DNA of 64,000 nt from Akanthomyces muscarius. Its lineage: Eukaryota > Ascomycota > Sordariomycetes > Hypocreales > Cordycipitaceae. Where the stretch lies: NCBI RefSeq assembly GCF_028009165.1, contig NC_079246.1, forward strand, positions 1,426,001 to 1,490,000. Reading direction: 5' to 3'. Shown piece by piece: positions 1 through 10,015 of the stretch; the first letter of the stretch is position 1, and every line of letters starts with the position of its first letter. A program made the translations under genes and the position numbers. Under the pieces are notes generated by a model that was not told the origin of the DNA, did not search any database, and saw only the letters and a list, made by a program, of their open reading frames with translations.

Positions 1-374
1 TAGCCCGCAGAGGTTCAACAACGGCTGATCGGTACCTTCTCTTAGACCACGGTAAGTTTCCATGGACGACAAACTCGGTTGACACATTTCGTCACTTGCG
101 TCTTTGCGAGAGTCGGGAAAAATCAACATCACGACTAGCACGACTGAAAAAGCGCAGTAGAAAAAGACACAACTAAACATGTGTAGATACAGATCTCTGC
201 AGTAAAGCTCGAAAATAATTATACATGTGCTGAAGCTCCGTCCCGGTTCAGCGAGGTGCATCCTCCAGCCTCTGATAGACGGCCTACTGATAGCAAGAGT
301 AGAATGGGCTATTAAATTTGTTAGCAGGCTTGTCATCTCACTCGCATTCGCTAAATTCTCCTTGCGCCATTCAC
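1..374. other. Left-edge gene-free stretch
   Basis: This is the 3' flank of the FAD oxidase gene that ends at 375. I see no convincing coding sequence, repeat or RNA gene here. Confidence 0.6.
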
Positions 375-2147
375 TTACTCGTTCTCGCCCCTCCAGCCGA
401 CGCATTTATAGCAGTCAAATAAGTGAGTCGGGTCATACTTCGACTTGACGGCGGCCAGTCGATCATGGAATGCGCCGAAAAACGTCTGCTTCCAATCCGG
501 CTCCAGGTAGTTGGCCTCGTTGAGATAGGCGCCGCCGCCGGGACTCAGCTTCTTCAAGGGCTCGACGAGCTTCAGGAAGCCCGGGCCGACCACATCCTGC
601 AGCCGACGCTCGGGCAGTGGCGCGTCCCACTCGCCGACGTGGATAACGTGCCAGAGAGCGTCGCGCCACGCCGGATGGGCCGACGTCGACTGGTCCACGT
701 CCAGATTTGTGAGGGGCGTCTCGGAAACGACTTGCGTGCCGGTGCGGTTGACCAGTTTTCGCGCATCGAGGATACCCTGCGCGACACCCTCGACGAGTTC
801 TTCCAGGGTCTCTGGCTTGGCAAAGACGCTGCGCGGAATTAGACGAGACGCGAGAATGGAAAAGATGCCAGACGGCTCCGTAATCTTGGCGTCTGCGGCG
901 GTCACGGAGAGATATGCTGCATAGTTGGCGTATGAAGTATAGCCTTTGGCAATAACCTGCAGATCGGTCCTGTTGTTGAGATACTCGTAAAACGGCTGCA
1001 TCGCGGATCTGAGCTTCGCCCCGTCATCACCATACGGCACGACCTGTTTGATGGAGAAGCGCTCCGGAAAGTACTCAATCTGCCCCGTGAGCAGCTGCGC
1101 AGACCAAGCCGGCTGGCTCCTCGCGTGCTCGTGCAGAATCTCGCGAAGGGCCCGGTTCTTGCTCCCGTCGCGGCTCGGCCCGGCGTCGGTAAAGTTGGCG
1201 GTAAACTCAAACGCGTGGATCGGCAGCGAAGGGTAGACCTGCACGCGGTACTTTGCGAGCACCGCGTACGTGCCGCCGCCGCCGCCCCGCATGGCCCAGA
1301 ACAGCGCCGGGTCGTTGCACTGGTTGACGGTGCGCAGCCGGCCGTCCGCCGTCACCACCTCGAACTCGACGGCGTTGTCGGCCATGAGGCCGTAGGTGGT
1401 GGTGAAGGACCCGACGCCGCCGCCCTGGGCGAAGCCGCCGGCCACGCCGACGGACTGCTCGTAGCCGCCCGTGACGTCCATGCCATGACGGGCAAAGTAG
1501 CGGTAGGCGTCGCCGGCGATGACGCCGGCGCCGAGCTCCCCCACGTTTGGCCCGTCGGCGGCGCGGCAGTCGTGCGCGGTAAAGTTGGCGTGGTACCGCA
1601 TCGTGGCGAGGTTCTTGGTCCATATGGCGAGGGTGTTGGGGACCGACGACCGCCCGTAAAAGTCATGGCCGGTGTTCTTGATGCTGATGCGGATATTGTG
1701 CTTCTTGGCGAACTGCAGGGCCGCGGAGATGTGCGACGGCTCGCGGACGTCCACGTAGTAGGCCGCAAGGCGCCCAAGCGAGCAGCTCGAGTACAGAGAC
1801 TCGGTCGGGTCCGACTCGAGGAGGCCGCAGCCGGTGTTGTGGCAAGTCTCCCAGTTCAGCCAATACGTCTGGCCGAAAAACTCGCCTCGGCTTGTGCTGT
1901 TTCCGTAGAGCTCTTGAATCGAATGGCAGGCGTTTTCGTCGTAATAAGGTGAGCTCTTGTAGCAGGCGGCGGCGAGCGGCACAGTTTTGTATACATGGCC
2001 GCCGACGCTGCTGTTGAACTGCGTCCACTCCTCGATGGATGGCCAGCAACCTTGGCCAGGCCGGCAGTTGTATCCAGGATCCGAGTTGGAGGACACAGCT
2101 TCAGTAGCAAAAGCCAGCGGCAGCAGTAGCAAAATGAGAAATGACAT
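375..2147 (-). CDS. Secreted FAD-linked oxidoreductase (BBE/VAO family)
   Basis: A single-exon gene for about 590 residues. I chose the ATG at 2147 because it opens directly on a signal peptide (MSFLILLLLPLAFATEA). The upstream in-frame start at 2216 is only a GTG, and a TATA box lies at 2234-2241. A PCMH-type FAD-binding domain covers about residues 100-310. The motif KNTGHDFYG supplies the His (H161) expected to bind FAD covalently. The usual second attachment Cys of the berberine-bridge family is absent: the site reads GGYEQSVGVAGG. A berberine-bridge C-terminal domain follows, with NEANYLEPDW and KYDPTHLF. It probably oxidises a sugar, alcohol or secondary metabolite outside the cell or in the secretory path; the substrate cannot be read from the sequence. 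A Zn(2)-C6 regulator lies just upstream on the same strand. Confidence 0.9.
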   Translation of the reverse strand: MSFLILLLLPLAFATEAVSSNSDPGYNCRPGQGCWPSIEEWTQFNSSVGGHVYKTVPLAAACYKSSPYYDENACHSIQELYGNSTSRGEFFGQTYWLNWETCHNTGCGLLESDPTESLYSSCSLGRLAAYYVDVREPSHISAALQFAKKHNIRISIKNTGHDFYGRSSVPNTLAIWTKNLATMRYHANFTAHDCRAADGPNVGELGAGVIAGDAYRYFARHGMDVTGGYEQSVGVAGGFAQGGGVGSFTTTYGLMADNAVEFEVVTADGRLRTVNQCNDPALFWAMRGGGGGTYAVLAKYRVQVYPSLPIHAFEFTANFTDAGPSRDGSKNRALREILHEHARSQPAWSAQLLTGQIEYFPERFSIKQVVPYGDDGAKLRSAMQPFYEYLNNRTDLQVIAKGYTSYANYAAYLSVTAADAKITEPSGIFSILASRLIPRSVFAKPETLEELVEGVAQGILDARKLVNRTGTQVVSETPLTNLDVDQSTSAHPAWRDALWHVIHVGEWDAPLPERRLQDVVGPGFLKLVEPLKKLSPGGGAYLNEANYLEPDWKQTFFGAFHDRLAAVKSKYDPTHLFDCYKCVGWRGENE

Positions 2148-2233
2148 TTGGACAGCTTTTTGATGGTGTCGCACCGTTGTTGAAAGATCTGAAGGGAAGT
2201 TGGTGAGCAGAACCACTGGTTGAACTCGGACTC

Positions 2234-2241
2234 TTTATATA
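2234..2241 (-). promoter_or_regulatory. TATA box of the FAD oxidase gene
   Basis: TATATAAA on the minus strand, about 87 nt upstream of the ATG at 2147. A C/T-rich tract lies further upstream (about 2258-2292). The spacing argues that the GTG at 2216 is not a used start. Confidence 0.55.
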
Positions 2242-2533
2242 GTTGAGTGTGGTTTACTCTTTTCTCTTCTTCTTCTTCTTTTTTCCCCCTCAGTTGAATT
2301 AGCTATAAATTGTCGACAGCCAAGGGTCGAGATTTCTGGAGCGAAAGCCGCGGATGCCTTGGCTTTCGGGTTTCAAAATTATGCACGAATTACTTTCCCT
2401 TTTCGGAAGGAGTCTCAGTAAGCATGCGAATTTAATCTATTAAGTTGCAGATCAAACCCGATTCCGTGAGCATTTGTGTGGAAAAAATAATTGGGCGGAC
2501 ATCATTGACAGGGCTGAAAATGGTACATCTGAT

Positions 2534-4274
2534 TTAGCTTGCTAACAATGAACGAGTCGTCTTTCTCTCTCGCAGTAGCTTCGCCATGGAGAATGCTTGG
2601 TTATGGCCCATAATGTGCCCAATTTTGTCTAAACAAACGGCAATCCACTCTTGGTGCTCTTTCGAAGCTATTCCCGAGTTTGCAGCTACAAGCAGAGGCC
2701 ACATAAGCGCCAGACCAATGGACCCTGTTCCTTCTGTCAAGCCTCCGTCGCCATTTTCCGCATCATTTGAGGATGAATGCAATCCAAAATAAAATGGCAC
2801 ACTAGCACATATATCTTCGATAAGTTGCTTCATAGTATGCCGGCATTGATTTGCCACGGAAGAATACTGGGCATCTGCCGACGAGCCACGACCTTCGACG
2901 GTGTCAATAATTAATTCCTGAATGACAATCCTGGCGCAACGGTAATTATTCCACATTTTTGCGGCTTCCAGACTCTCGTATTCGTGGTAGTCGCGGCCCC
3001 AAAAGCCCGTCATGATCGGTCTCCCATCTTGGAGCGGAACCTTGAGGCTGTTGTAGCGCCACCGCTTTGGAGTGTCAAGAAGTACCAGTACAAGCTCGGA
3101 ATCTAGTCTCATGGCTAGTGATATAATACTTTTGTGGCCATGCGCTTGATTCATCTTCGCATCGGCGCATAGATCTGCGAGCTGCATAACGGCAGATGCC
3201 AGTCGGTCAAAGACTTGGTAGTCGGGATCTCGGTAGGCAGCGGCCTGTTCAGTAAGCTGCGCGAGTATAGGCGGATTGGGCTTCTCTTGAAATATTCTAC
3301 TCAGAGACTGTAAACAACAGATTAGCCCGACGCATATACTTGGCCGACGAATTTCTTAGGGAGGAGTGACGAACAATCTGTGCTCGTAGGTGTCTGAATA
3401 AGCTCAGGCCGTCGCGTTTGGTGAGCTGATCCGGGCCGCGCAGCTCTATCAAAAGGGTCGCACCCTCTAAATGAGCCATCCAGCGGTCCATAAATGCATC
3501 GTCACTGCAGACTATGACCTATAGTAGTATTTAGTAAAGGGGGAGGGGGCAGGCAGAGAACCATGCCGGGCAGGGACCGACCTCGTAAATACTAAGGAGA
3601 ACAACCAAAGCCAGCGTTTCGTCTTTTTTGCACCCTTCAGTACTTCTCAGGGCCTTGTTTGTTTCCGCTAGCGCAATGGTGTATTCGCTCTGTGCTTTGA
3701 GCATTGCCTTGGGCGACAGCCGAATGTTTGCCCAGGCAGCCATGGCGACGGCATTGAGCGCCGCATCAATCGCGGAATGCCTGTGGCCCGTTTCTACGAG
3801 CGGTAGGAGATATGACAGCTCGCCATTCCTTTGAGAGCTTGATTGCATGTAGTTGGAGACGAGGTAGCATCTCGCCGTCTCTTTTACGGAGTAGGGGATA
3901 CAGGGTGGCACAGCAGTGACGACGACCTTGGTGTTCTGGCGTACTCCAGGCTGCGGAGCGGAGCGTTTCGTCAGTTGCTGTTTCTTTCCTGCTACCTTGC
4001 GATGTGCACGAGCTGCCGCGAGAGCATTTTCGTCTCGAAAGCTCAAGTCTAGCAGGTTGCGATAGCCGGGGCACCGCACGCCAGCTCTGATGCAGGAGCT
4101 GCAGCAGGGCATAGCATGATTGCACTGAAGAGAGATGGGCAGTAAGCACCTAGACTCAAACAGCAGCCATACGTAATGCTACGCAGCTGTGTGCGTCATT
4201 CGAGAAACACCTACATTGAGGCGGCGCTGGCGACAGCGCCCGCAAGCGGTGCTGGGCCGGCCACGAAAGGGCAT
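2534..4274 (-). CDS. Zn(2)-C6 fungal transcription factor
   Basis: Probable nuclear transcription regulator of about 510 residues. Exon 1 is 4274-4215 and exon 2 is 4124-3582. Exon 3 starts at 3518 and exon 4 runs from about 3300 to 2534. Splicing exon 1 to exon 2 (90-nt phase-0 intron) rebuilds a perfect binuclear zinc cluster with spacing C-x2-C-x6-C-x6-C-x2-C-x6-C; the first half is ACGRCRQRRLN and the second ends AGVRCPGYR. The middle part (LVVLLSIYE, then WMAHLEGATLLIELRG) matches the fungal transcription factor 2 type of regulatory domain. The exon 3/exon 4 border is uncertain: the good donor at 3339 and ACAG acceptor at 3308 give a 32-nt intron and break the frame, while a GAG acceptor at 3300 gives 40 nt and keeps it. 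The target is unknown; the adjacent FAD oxidase is a natural candidate. Confidence 0.85.
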
Positions 4275-4941
4275 GACTGCAATTGCTAAGCTGGTAGGTA
4301 AATCGGCGTGCCAGTAATGCGGCGATCCCTGAAAACGGAACGCAATGTGGTAATCTGGCACTCCACTGAGATGTGAAGGCCTAGGACATGCAAAGTATGG
4401 ATGTGCATGGGGAGAAGGTCTTGGCAGAAATGACACTTGCAAAAATAAAAGGATGCGAAAAAGGGAATATTAGCGGCTGAAATGCAACTCGGTACTTCGG
4501 CAACTAGCGAGTGCAAACTGGATACAGACCGAAGTATATACCTTTTTGGGACAATGGCGCGCCACTGTTGCAGCGCCAGCTTTATTAGCGTGAAATTAAG
4601 CATTCTGTTCGCCTCTTTATTGGTGGACTGATTACGCCCGTTACCAACACAGTCAGTAAGACGTGGCTGTGGGTTTACTTCGTTCGGCAAGTCGGCACAG
4701 GGCTGAACACTCTGCAGCTAATCATAGGCACCAGTTTCCATGGACAATGTAAATTATTTCATGAGAGGCTTCGATTGAAGTGGCGTAATAGGCACGGCTG
4801 TTCAAGTATGAGTCGACTCCTGCTCAAACTCATGTTGCATAAAATCCTGGGTGCCCATCCACCTTTTCACTAAATGAGAAAAATATAATTTACAGTCAAG
4901 ACAAATTATGCAACAGGAAATGGTTTCACACTTATGAACTC
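4275..4941. other. Gene-free stretch upstream of the Zn(2)-C6 gene
   Basis: Holds the 5' flank of the regulator, including a TATA-like stretch (GTATATAC on the minus strand near 4534-4542), and the 3' flank of the orphan gene. Nothing else was seen. Confidence 0.5.
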
Positions 4942-5607
4942 TCATGGTAATATTTTCCCATTGAATCTGATCTCATGGCAGACTTGCTCTAGAATGTTCT
5001 GCACATGCGCGAAGAGCTGGCGTTGCGCCCTGAGTGGCAGATAGATTGGGAGAATTGACGGGATTTGTTTGACCGGCTGATGCAAGGTTGGCGGATTTTC
5101 GTCTTCTGCTGCTTCAGCTGTGAGGTCGACTTCGCTCTCTGCATCTCAAGTGGCAATTCCAATCACACATTGACTACATCATGGTGGTAAAAATCACTCA
5201 CTGCTTCCTCCATGAATGCCTAGCAGCCTGGTAGTAGACTGAATTTCTCCAAAGCCGGTTTGTGACGCATGCCGGATTGCATCTGCCTCATACCGAGCTG
5301 CTTCTGCCTCCGAAGCTTCCTTTTCCGCACTCTGTGTGGGAGATGGATCAAAAAGTTCAGGAAATCGTAGCTTTGCCTTCAAAGTAGTGTCGAATATCTC
5401 AGCGCCTAACAGATTTGAAGTTAAGCTGCAGATATTGTCGAAGTTATATTCCTGGAGTAGATTGGCTACACTCTCCTGCGTCTTGTGCTGTCTGATCAAC
5501 TTTGAAACAGTCTTGCTCTTGCGCACTTGAGCATTTTGACCCTTGAATATGTCTTTAGGAGCCAGATAAACGACTCTCTCATCTGGTGGCGGATTCTTGC
5601 TTCCCAT
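4942..5607 (-). CDS. Hypothetical protein, two exons, about 200 residues
   Basis: Exon 1 is 5607-5202. It ends at a strong GTGAGT donor (5201-5196). Joining to the acceptor ending at 5139 opens a second clean frame, 5138-4942, giving 200 residues. I do not recognise the family. There is no signal peptide or membrane segment. The N-terminal half is basic (RKSKTVSKLIRQHKTQE). A Glu/Ala-rich helix-like stretch (EKEASEAEAARYEADAIR) sits near residue 100, and the C-terminus is acidic then hydrophobic (QIPSILPIYLPLRAQRQLF). The fact that one consensus intron yields a long continuous second frame is the main support for a real gene. It could be a lineage-specific protein or a piece of a larger gene. 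Confidence 0.55.
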
Positions 5608-7410
5608 AATGCTTGCGAATGTGCGACCATAAAACCGTTTGTTTTTTCTACAATTTCGCCGACCGTAGCGGATACTGTGGAAGGTGGGCTAGGCTACCGC
5701 CTCCTAGAGTTCTTTACTCATCTAAACGCGTCTGTATGTCTGGGCAGTATACAGCCAAACGACTATAGGAAGAATGTCTTGGAGAGGCATGGAGTAGTGT
5801 GAGTGGGTAGTGTGCAGTGTGCAGTGTCCAACGTTTACTGATGAGTGGTCTCCCTGTTGTTGCCAGCACTCTCGAGCCAAGATTCTAATCTTGCTAATAC
5901 ATATCGGAATATTGTGCTGCTTGTCGCACTACTTTGGTCGTTTGCTGTACTATCGCCGTCCCAAAGACAATAATGTTATACTTGGAAGATGAACTTGATT
6001 CAGCCCATTACTGAAACGGCAGGTCGCCATCTGAACTACCGAATCGTGGCGATACACGACCTATGCATATCCTTATACGCATGTCTGGGTATTAGAGCAA
6101 GAAAACATGAGATCTATGTCGTCGCCTGCCGGTTAGGCACTAGCAGGACGGCTAGGCTTGTAGTTTTAGCTACCCCGCACTCCAGAGTCACTAATGCCAT
6201 GAGGTGGCTCGTATGTACCGCCAACGCATCAACCAAACATGCATTAATTGTCGTCACCAGCCGGCACCTGCCCAATCACGGCCAGACACGAACTCGCAGT
6301 TTCAGCTGACCGTAGATCCTTTAAGAAATGCTCGGTATTCGCCCGCAATCTTATCATATAGTGAACGAAAGGATATTACTAGTGTGTGCGGCTTGTGAGA
6401 AAACGTTATTACTTGACCATGATCGAGATCTAGCGTATCTGGATCTTAGGTGTCATTGTCCGCACGCCTGTACCATATGTGTCAGTCCTTCACATCCTGT
6501 ACTGTGGTAATATTGCCATATTATCTGTTGAGCCGTCATCTTCTTCAGTCTCACTATGTCCACGTGCCGCACATGCTGGCGCACATTCGCTGCTGGCCGC
6601 GGAAGCAACACATGGATGGAACTGGTCACCGTGCTGCGGCGCGCCACGACTCCGTAGCTCAGCGGCTGGTCGGCGTCGTAAGGCTCTATACTCATATTGA
6701 CAGCGTAACAAAGAACTTAATCTTCTACTAAATTCGATTCCATTGCACAGCCTAGGTTCCCCTCTTATTTCTTTATATACAACAACGACGAATCAGACGC
6801 ACCCTCCGGATCATTGTCGGCCTAATCGTTGCACCCACAGCCTTGCTGGAACTTACGCCACGGGCAAATCGATCAGCGAAAGTGTTGTAGTGGTCCGATT
6901 ACAGCGCCAAGAGCGCGCAGTAGACCAAGTTTCCCTCCTCCCACCTGTTTGCCAAGTATGAAAGTGTCCGACAGTGGACCCTCCCTAGCTTCCTACCGCA
7001 TTTGCTACACCATTTCCGTCAAAGTTTACGTTTTTAGCCTAGGGACTTCCTTCTTTGTTCCACTTAGTTACAGCTAGCATCCGAAATCAGTGTTGTGTAT
7101 AGTGTCTCATAAACTGAACCTGCTGACTGGTCGTGAAGCAAATGAGCTTTTGAACAATGCAACGGCTTTCCCGCGAAATATATTGACAACTGGCTGCGCG
7201 GCCACTACGGGTACGTAAAAACAATAAGAAAAGTGGCCAGGGAGAGAAATCGATGGCAATGACGCTCTGCCGCCGTCAGTACGTAAAGCCCGTACCACTA
7301 TGGTGATCTACGAGAAGAATCGAGACTACAATAAATGCGTGTATAAAATATGAAGAATTCTTTTTAATTATTATAAATTAGAGATTAATCTAAAGCTTAA
7401 TACACCCACT
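5608..7410. other. Gene-free stretch, 1.8 kb
   Basis: Only short overlapping reading frames in all frames, none with protein-like composition. There is a small direct repeat of GTGCAGT units at about 5808-5828. No RNA gene or mobile element was recognised. Confidence 0.5.
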
Positions 7411-8301
7411 CTACAGGAGAGCGGCGGCGGCCACAACCGCAGCGACAAGACCGCCCTGCACCTTGCCGGCCGCGCCAGTGACGACAGGTACGGAAGAGGC
7501 AGTCGTCGAGCTGCCGCCGTTCTTGACAATGGCCTTGCCGTCCGCGCCGACGAGCAGGGGGCAGCCGTCAATGGTCTTGCAGCTCTGGCCGTTGGGGTAC
7601 TGGTGCGCCGGGTTGCACGAGTAGCGGCCCTGGGCGTCGTACTCGCCCGGGGCGGCGCAGCTGCCGGTGCTGCCGGTGGGCTTCGGGCTGCCGGTGCCGG
7701 TGGCCGGCGGGATGACGGTGGCCGTGGTGGTGATGGGCTTGTTACCACCCTCGCAGAGGACGTAGCAGCCGTCGAGCTGGACGCAGCTCTGGCCGTTGGG
7801 GTACTGGTGCGCCGGATTGCACGAGTAGCGGCCCTTGGCGTCGTAGGCGCCAGGGGCGGCGCAGGTGCTAGTAGGCGCCGGTCCAGAAGAGGTGGTCGCG
7901 CTGCCGGTCTGGCCCTTGACGATCGGCGTGCCGCTGGCGTCGGTCAGCAGCGGGCAGCCATCAACGTCCTTGCACTGCTGGCCATTGGGGTACTGGTGCG
8001 CCGGGTTGCAAGAGTAGCGGCCCTGGGTGTCGTAGTCGCCAGGGGCGGCGCAGGTGCTAGTAGGCGCCGGTCCAGAAGAGGTGGTCGCGCTGCCGGTCTG
8101 GCTCTTGACGATCGGCTTGCCGCTGGCGTCGGTCAGCAGTGGGCAGCCATCAACGTCCTTGCACTGCTGGCCGTTGGGGTACTGGTGCGCCGGGTTGCAC
8201 GAATAGCGACCCTGAGCATCGTAGGCGCCTGGGGCGGCGCAGTCGGCGGCTGCGATGGCCACGACGGAGGTAGCGAGGGTGAGGAGAGTGCTGGTTCTCA
8301 T
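7411..8301 (-). CDS. Secreted Cys-rich repeat protein, probably GPI-anchored
   Basis: 296 residues with no intron. Residues 1-18 form a signal peptide (MRTSTLLTLATSVVAIAA). Four modules of about 50 residues follow, each with CAAPG.YD..GRYSCNP, HQYPNGQ.C and DGCPLL, four Cys per module; the third reads DGCYVLC and has a fifth Cys. Modules are joined by Ser/Thr/Pro/Gly-rich linkers suited to O-glycosylation. The C-terminus is small-residue rich and then hydrophobic (GGLVAAVVAAAALL), as in a GPI-anchor signal. I infer a cell-wall or surface protein, perhaps an adhesin or effector; the family is not recognised. Modules 1 and 2 with their linkers are nearly identical in DNA, which points to recent internal duplication. 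A TATA box at 8387-8393 supports the start. Confidence 0.8.
   Translation of the reverse strand: MRTSTLLTLATSVVAIAAADCAAPGAYDAQGRYSCNPAHQYPNGQQCKDVDGCPLLTDASGKPIVKSQTGSATTSSGPAPTSTCAAPGDYDTQGRYSCNPAHQYPNGQQCKDVDGCPLLTDASGTPIVKGQTGSATTSSGPAPTSTCAAPGAYDAKGRYSCNPAHQYPNGQSCVQLDGCYVLCEGGNKPITTTATVIPPATGTGSPKPTGSTGSCAAPGEYDAQGRYSCNPAHQYPNGQSCKTIDGCPLLVGADGKAIVKNGGSSTTASSVPVVTGAAGKVQGGLVAAVVAAAALL
7852..8229. repeat. 189-bp in-frame tandem repeat, two copies
   Basis: Copies begin at about 7852 and 8041 and are nearly identical, including the Ser/Thr/Pro linker. The period is 63 codons. More diverged copies of the Cys module lie at both ends of the gene. Confidence 0.8.
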
Positions 8302-8386
8302 GATGATTGATTGAAACGAAGAAATGATTCAGATAGATGGAGAGAGAAGTGTACTTGGCTTTGATGTATAGGTTGCGGTCAGAGGG

Positions 8387-8393
8387 TTATATA
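8387..8393 (-). promoter_or_regulatory. TATA box of the Cys-rich repeat gene
   Basis: TATATAA on the minus strand, about 86 nt upstream of the ATG at 8301. Confidence 0.5.
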
Positions 8394-9666
8394 CATCGAG
8401 ACAGGTCCCGACGGGATGAAAGAGAACCCATCTACTCCGTATTGAGCCTCAGCCCTCTATCCGCAGGGCGAGACAAAAGCTGGTATGCTTCATTAGCTCC
8501 GCCGTTCCACACGAGGCCTCTTGTTATGGTGCTATTAATTGAATCGTATAATAAGCCGGGCCGCTGAGACTGGGAACCCGCAGCTGGAACCCCATACATT
8601 CGGTACAATTGCAACCGGTTGTGATGTCATTCAATAGGGTGATCGACCCATCGAATCAAATCAGGCGCTTTTGAAAACCCACACTCGTATTCCCAAGCCT
8701 CGGGCTCCATAGCACCAGGAACCATTGTTTTTTGCCCCCCATCCATTCGTGCGCTTGAATCAAGTTGCCGCTCAGCCCTGATTTCGATGCGCGGCATGTG
8801 GGAGTACGGATACACCGAGCTCATTCCTCGTGTGTGCTCGGTGGCGCTCGAACACCATGCCCGGCGTGCATTGTTAGTGCCCGGCCCGCCGCGCCAAGCC
8901 CTCAAGGTGAAGATCGATTAATTTCACGGGCCACTAGCGCAAAGAGCATTCCTTTCAGCCCCGAGTATCCGCCCATCGACCAGTCGCAGGCAAAGCACTA
9001 ACGAACGATGAGTGTGAGCCATGCGTGTCGGTTGGAGAGCGGCTGAAATGCCATCATGGTTGAATCTAACAGCTTCCCAAAGATTTTCGGATGCCAATCA
9101 ATCGCCCCTGGCCATTGTGGCGCTCGTAAAAAGTAGGGGGCATTGGCCGGGAGAGTTGGAGAAATACGCAAAAGAAAGTAGCTTGCCTGAATACGAGCTT
9201 TTGCACAGACTCACAAAGCCATGCCAGCACAGAGGATCTGCTCGGCGAGTGACCTGCTAAATGCAGTTAGTCGTGAAGTAATGTTACTTGTATGAACTTG
9301 AGCAAGACACGGTTTTGGAGCCACTAAATCGAAGTACTGAGTAAAGGCCAAGGAACTTGAGCAAGGCGTCAAATATGCATTCAATCAATTCGCGCCGAGC
9401 AAAGGGAAGCAGGGAGGAACACAAACAGGGGAGGACATGTAGTCTTTGGTGGCCTCAATAAAAATTGATAAATAAAAAAGTGTGTGTATGTGTGTAGGTT
9501 TTTTTGTTAGCCCGATGTTGTCACAGCTTTGGACTCTGAAGCCAGGGCGGAATTGGCGCGGCTAAAAAGCTTGGTCCTTGGTTGTGACCAAGCAAGAAAT
9601 CTGTTATCAATTAATTCATGAATCCACAGAGATATATGTAATGCGTTTATCTTTTGTCCTGGCGTC

Positions 9667-9702
9667 GGAATTATATTGATATGCGGAATTATATTGATAT
9701 GC
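9667..9702. repeat. 18-bp tandem duplication
   Basis: Two perfect adjacent copies of GGAATTATATTGATATGC in otherwise AT-rich intergenic DNA. Confidence 0.85.
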
Positions 9703-10015
9703 TGTTGGAATTGTTATTTGGCAAGACTTAAGCCAGTTCAAACTCCACACAATGAGCGTTTGTACTCCTTCATAATGTTGTTCTGCCGGCAAAGTCAACG
9801 CTAAACGACTTCTAATCAATTGTGATGCTATATTCCGAAAGTTAGAATACTAAATCAAGACTTAGAATGAATGCAGCAATACATTTATACGAGACATCCT
9901 ATAGTTGCGCAAATGGCACTCAAATACAGTCTATATACGCTCTCAGCCACGGGGAACAAACATAACGAAAAGTCGCTATTTTGATCTAAGTAGTTCTCCC
10001 TGTATCTGTCGCCGC

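Larger units (their letters stand above)
8302..10015. other. Gene-free stretch, 1.7 kb
   Basis: Holds the promoter of the repeat-protein gene, a GT-rich microsatellite at about 9480-9498, and a perfect 18-bp tandem duplication (9667-9702). No convincing coding sequence was seen. Confidence 0.5.

Noticed and set aside
423..1952. Long plus-strand frames opposite the FAD oxidase
   Set aside because: They are antisense shadows of a GC-rich gene, with no motifs.
7603..8310. 235-residue plus-strand frame opposite the Cys-rich repeat gene
   Set aside because: Val/Ala/Arg/Gly-rich repeat shadow; the minus frame has a signal peptide, ordered Cys and a GPI-like end.
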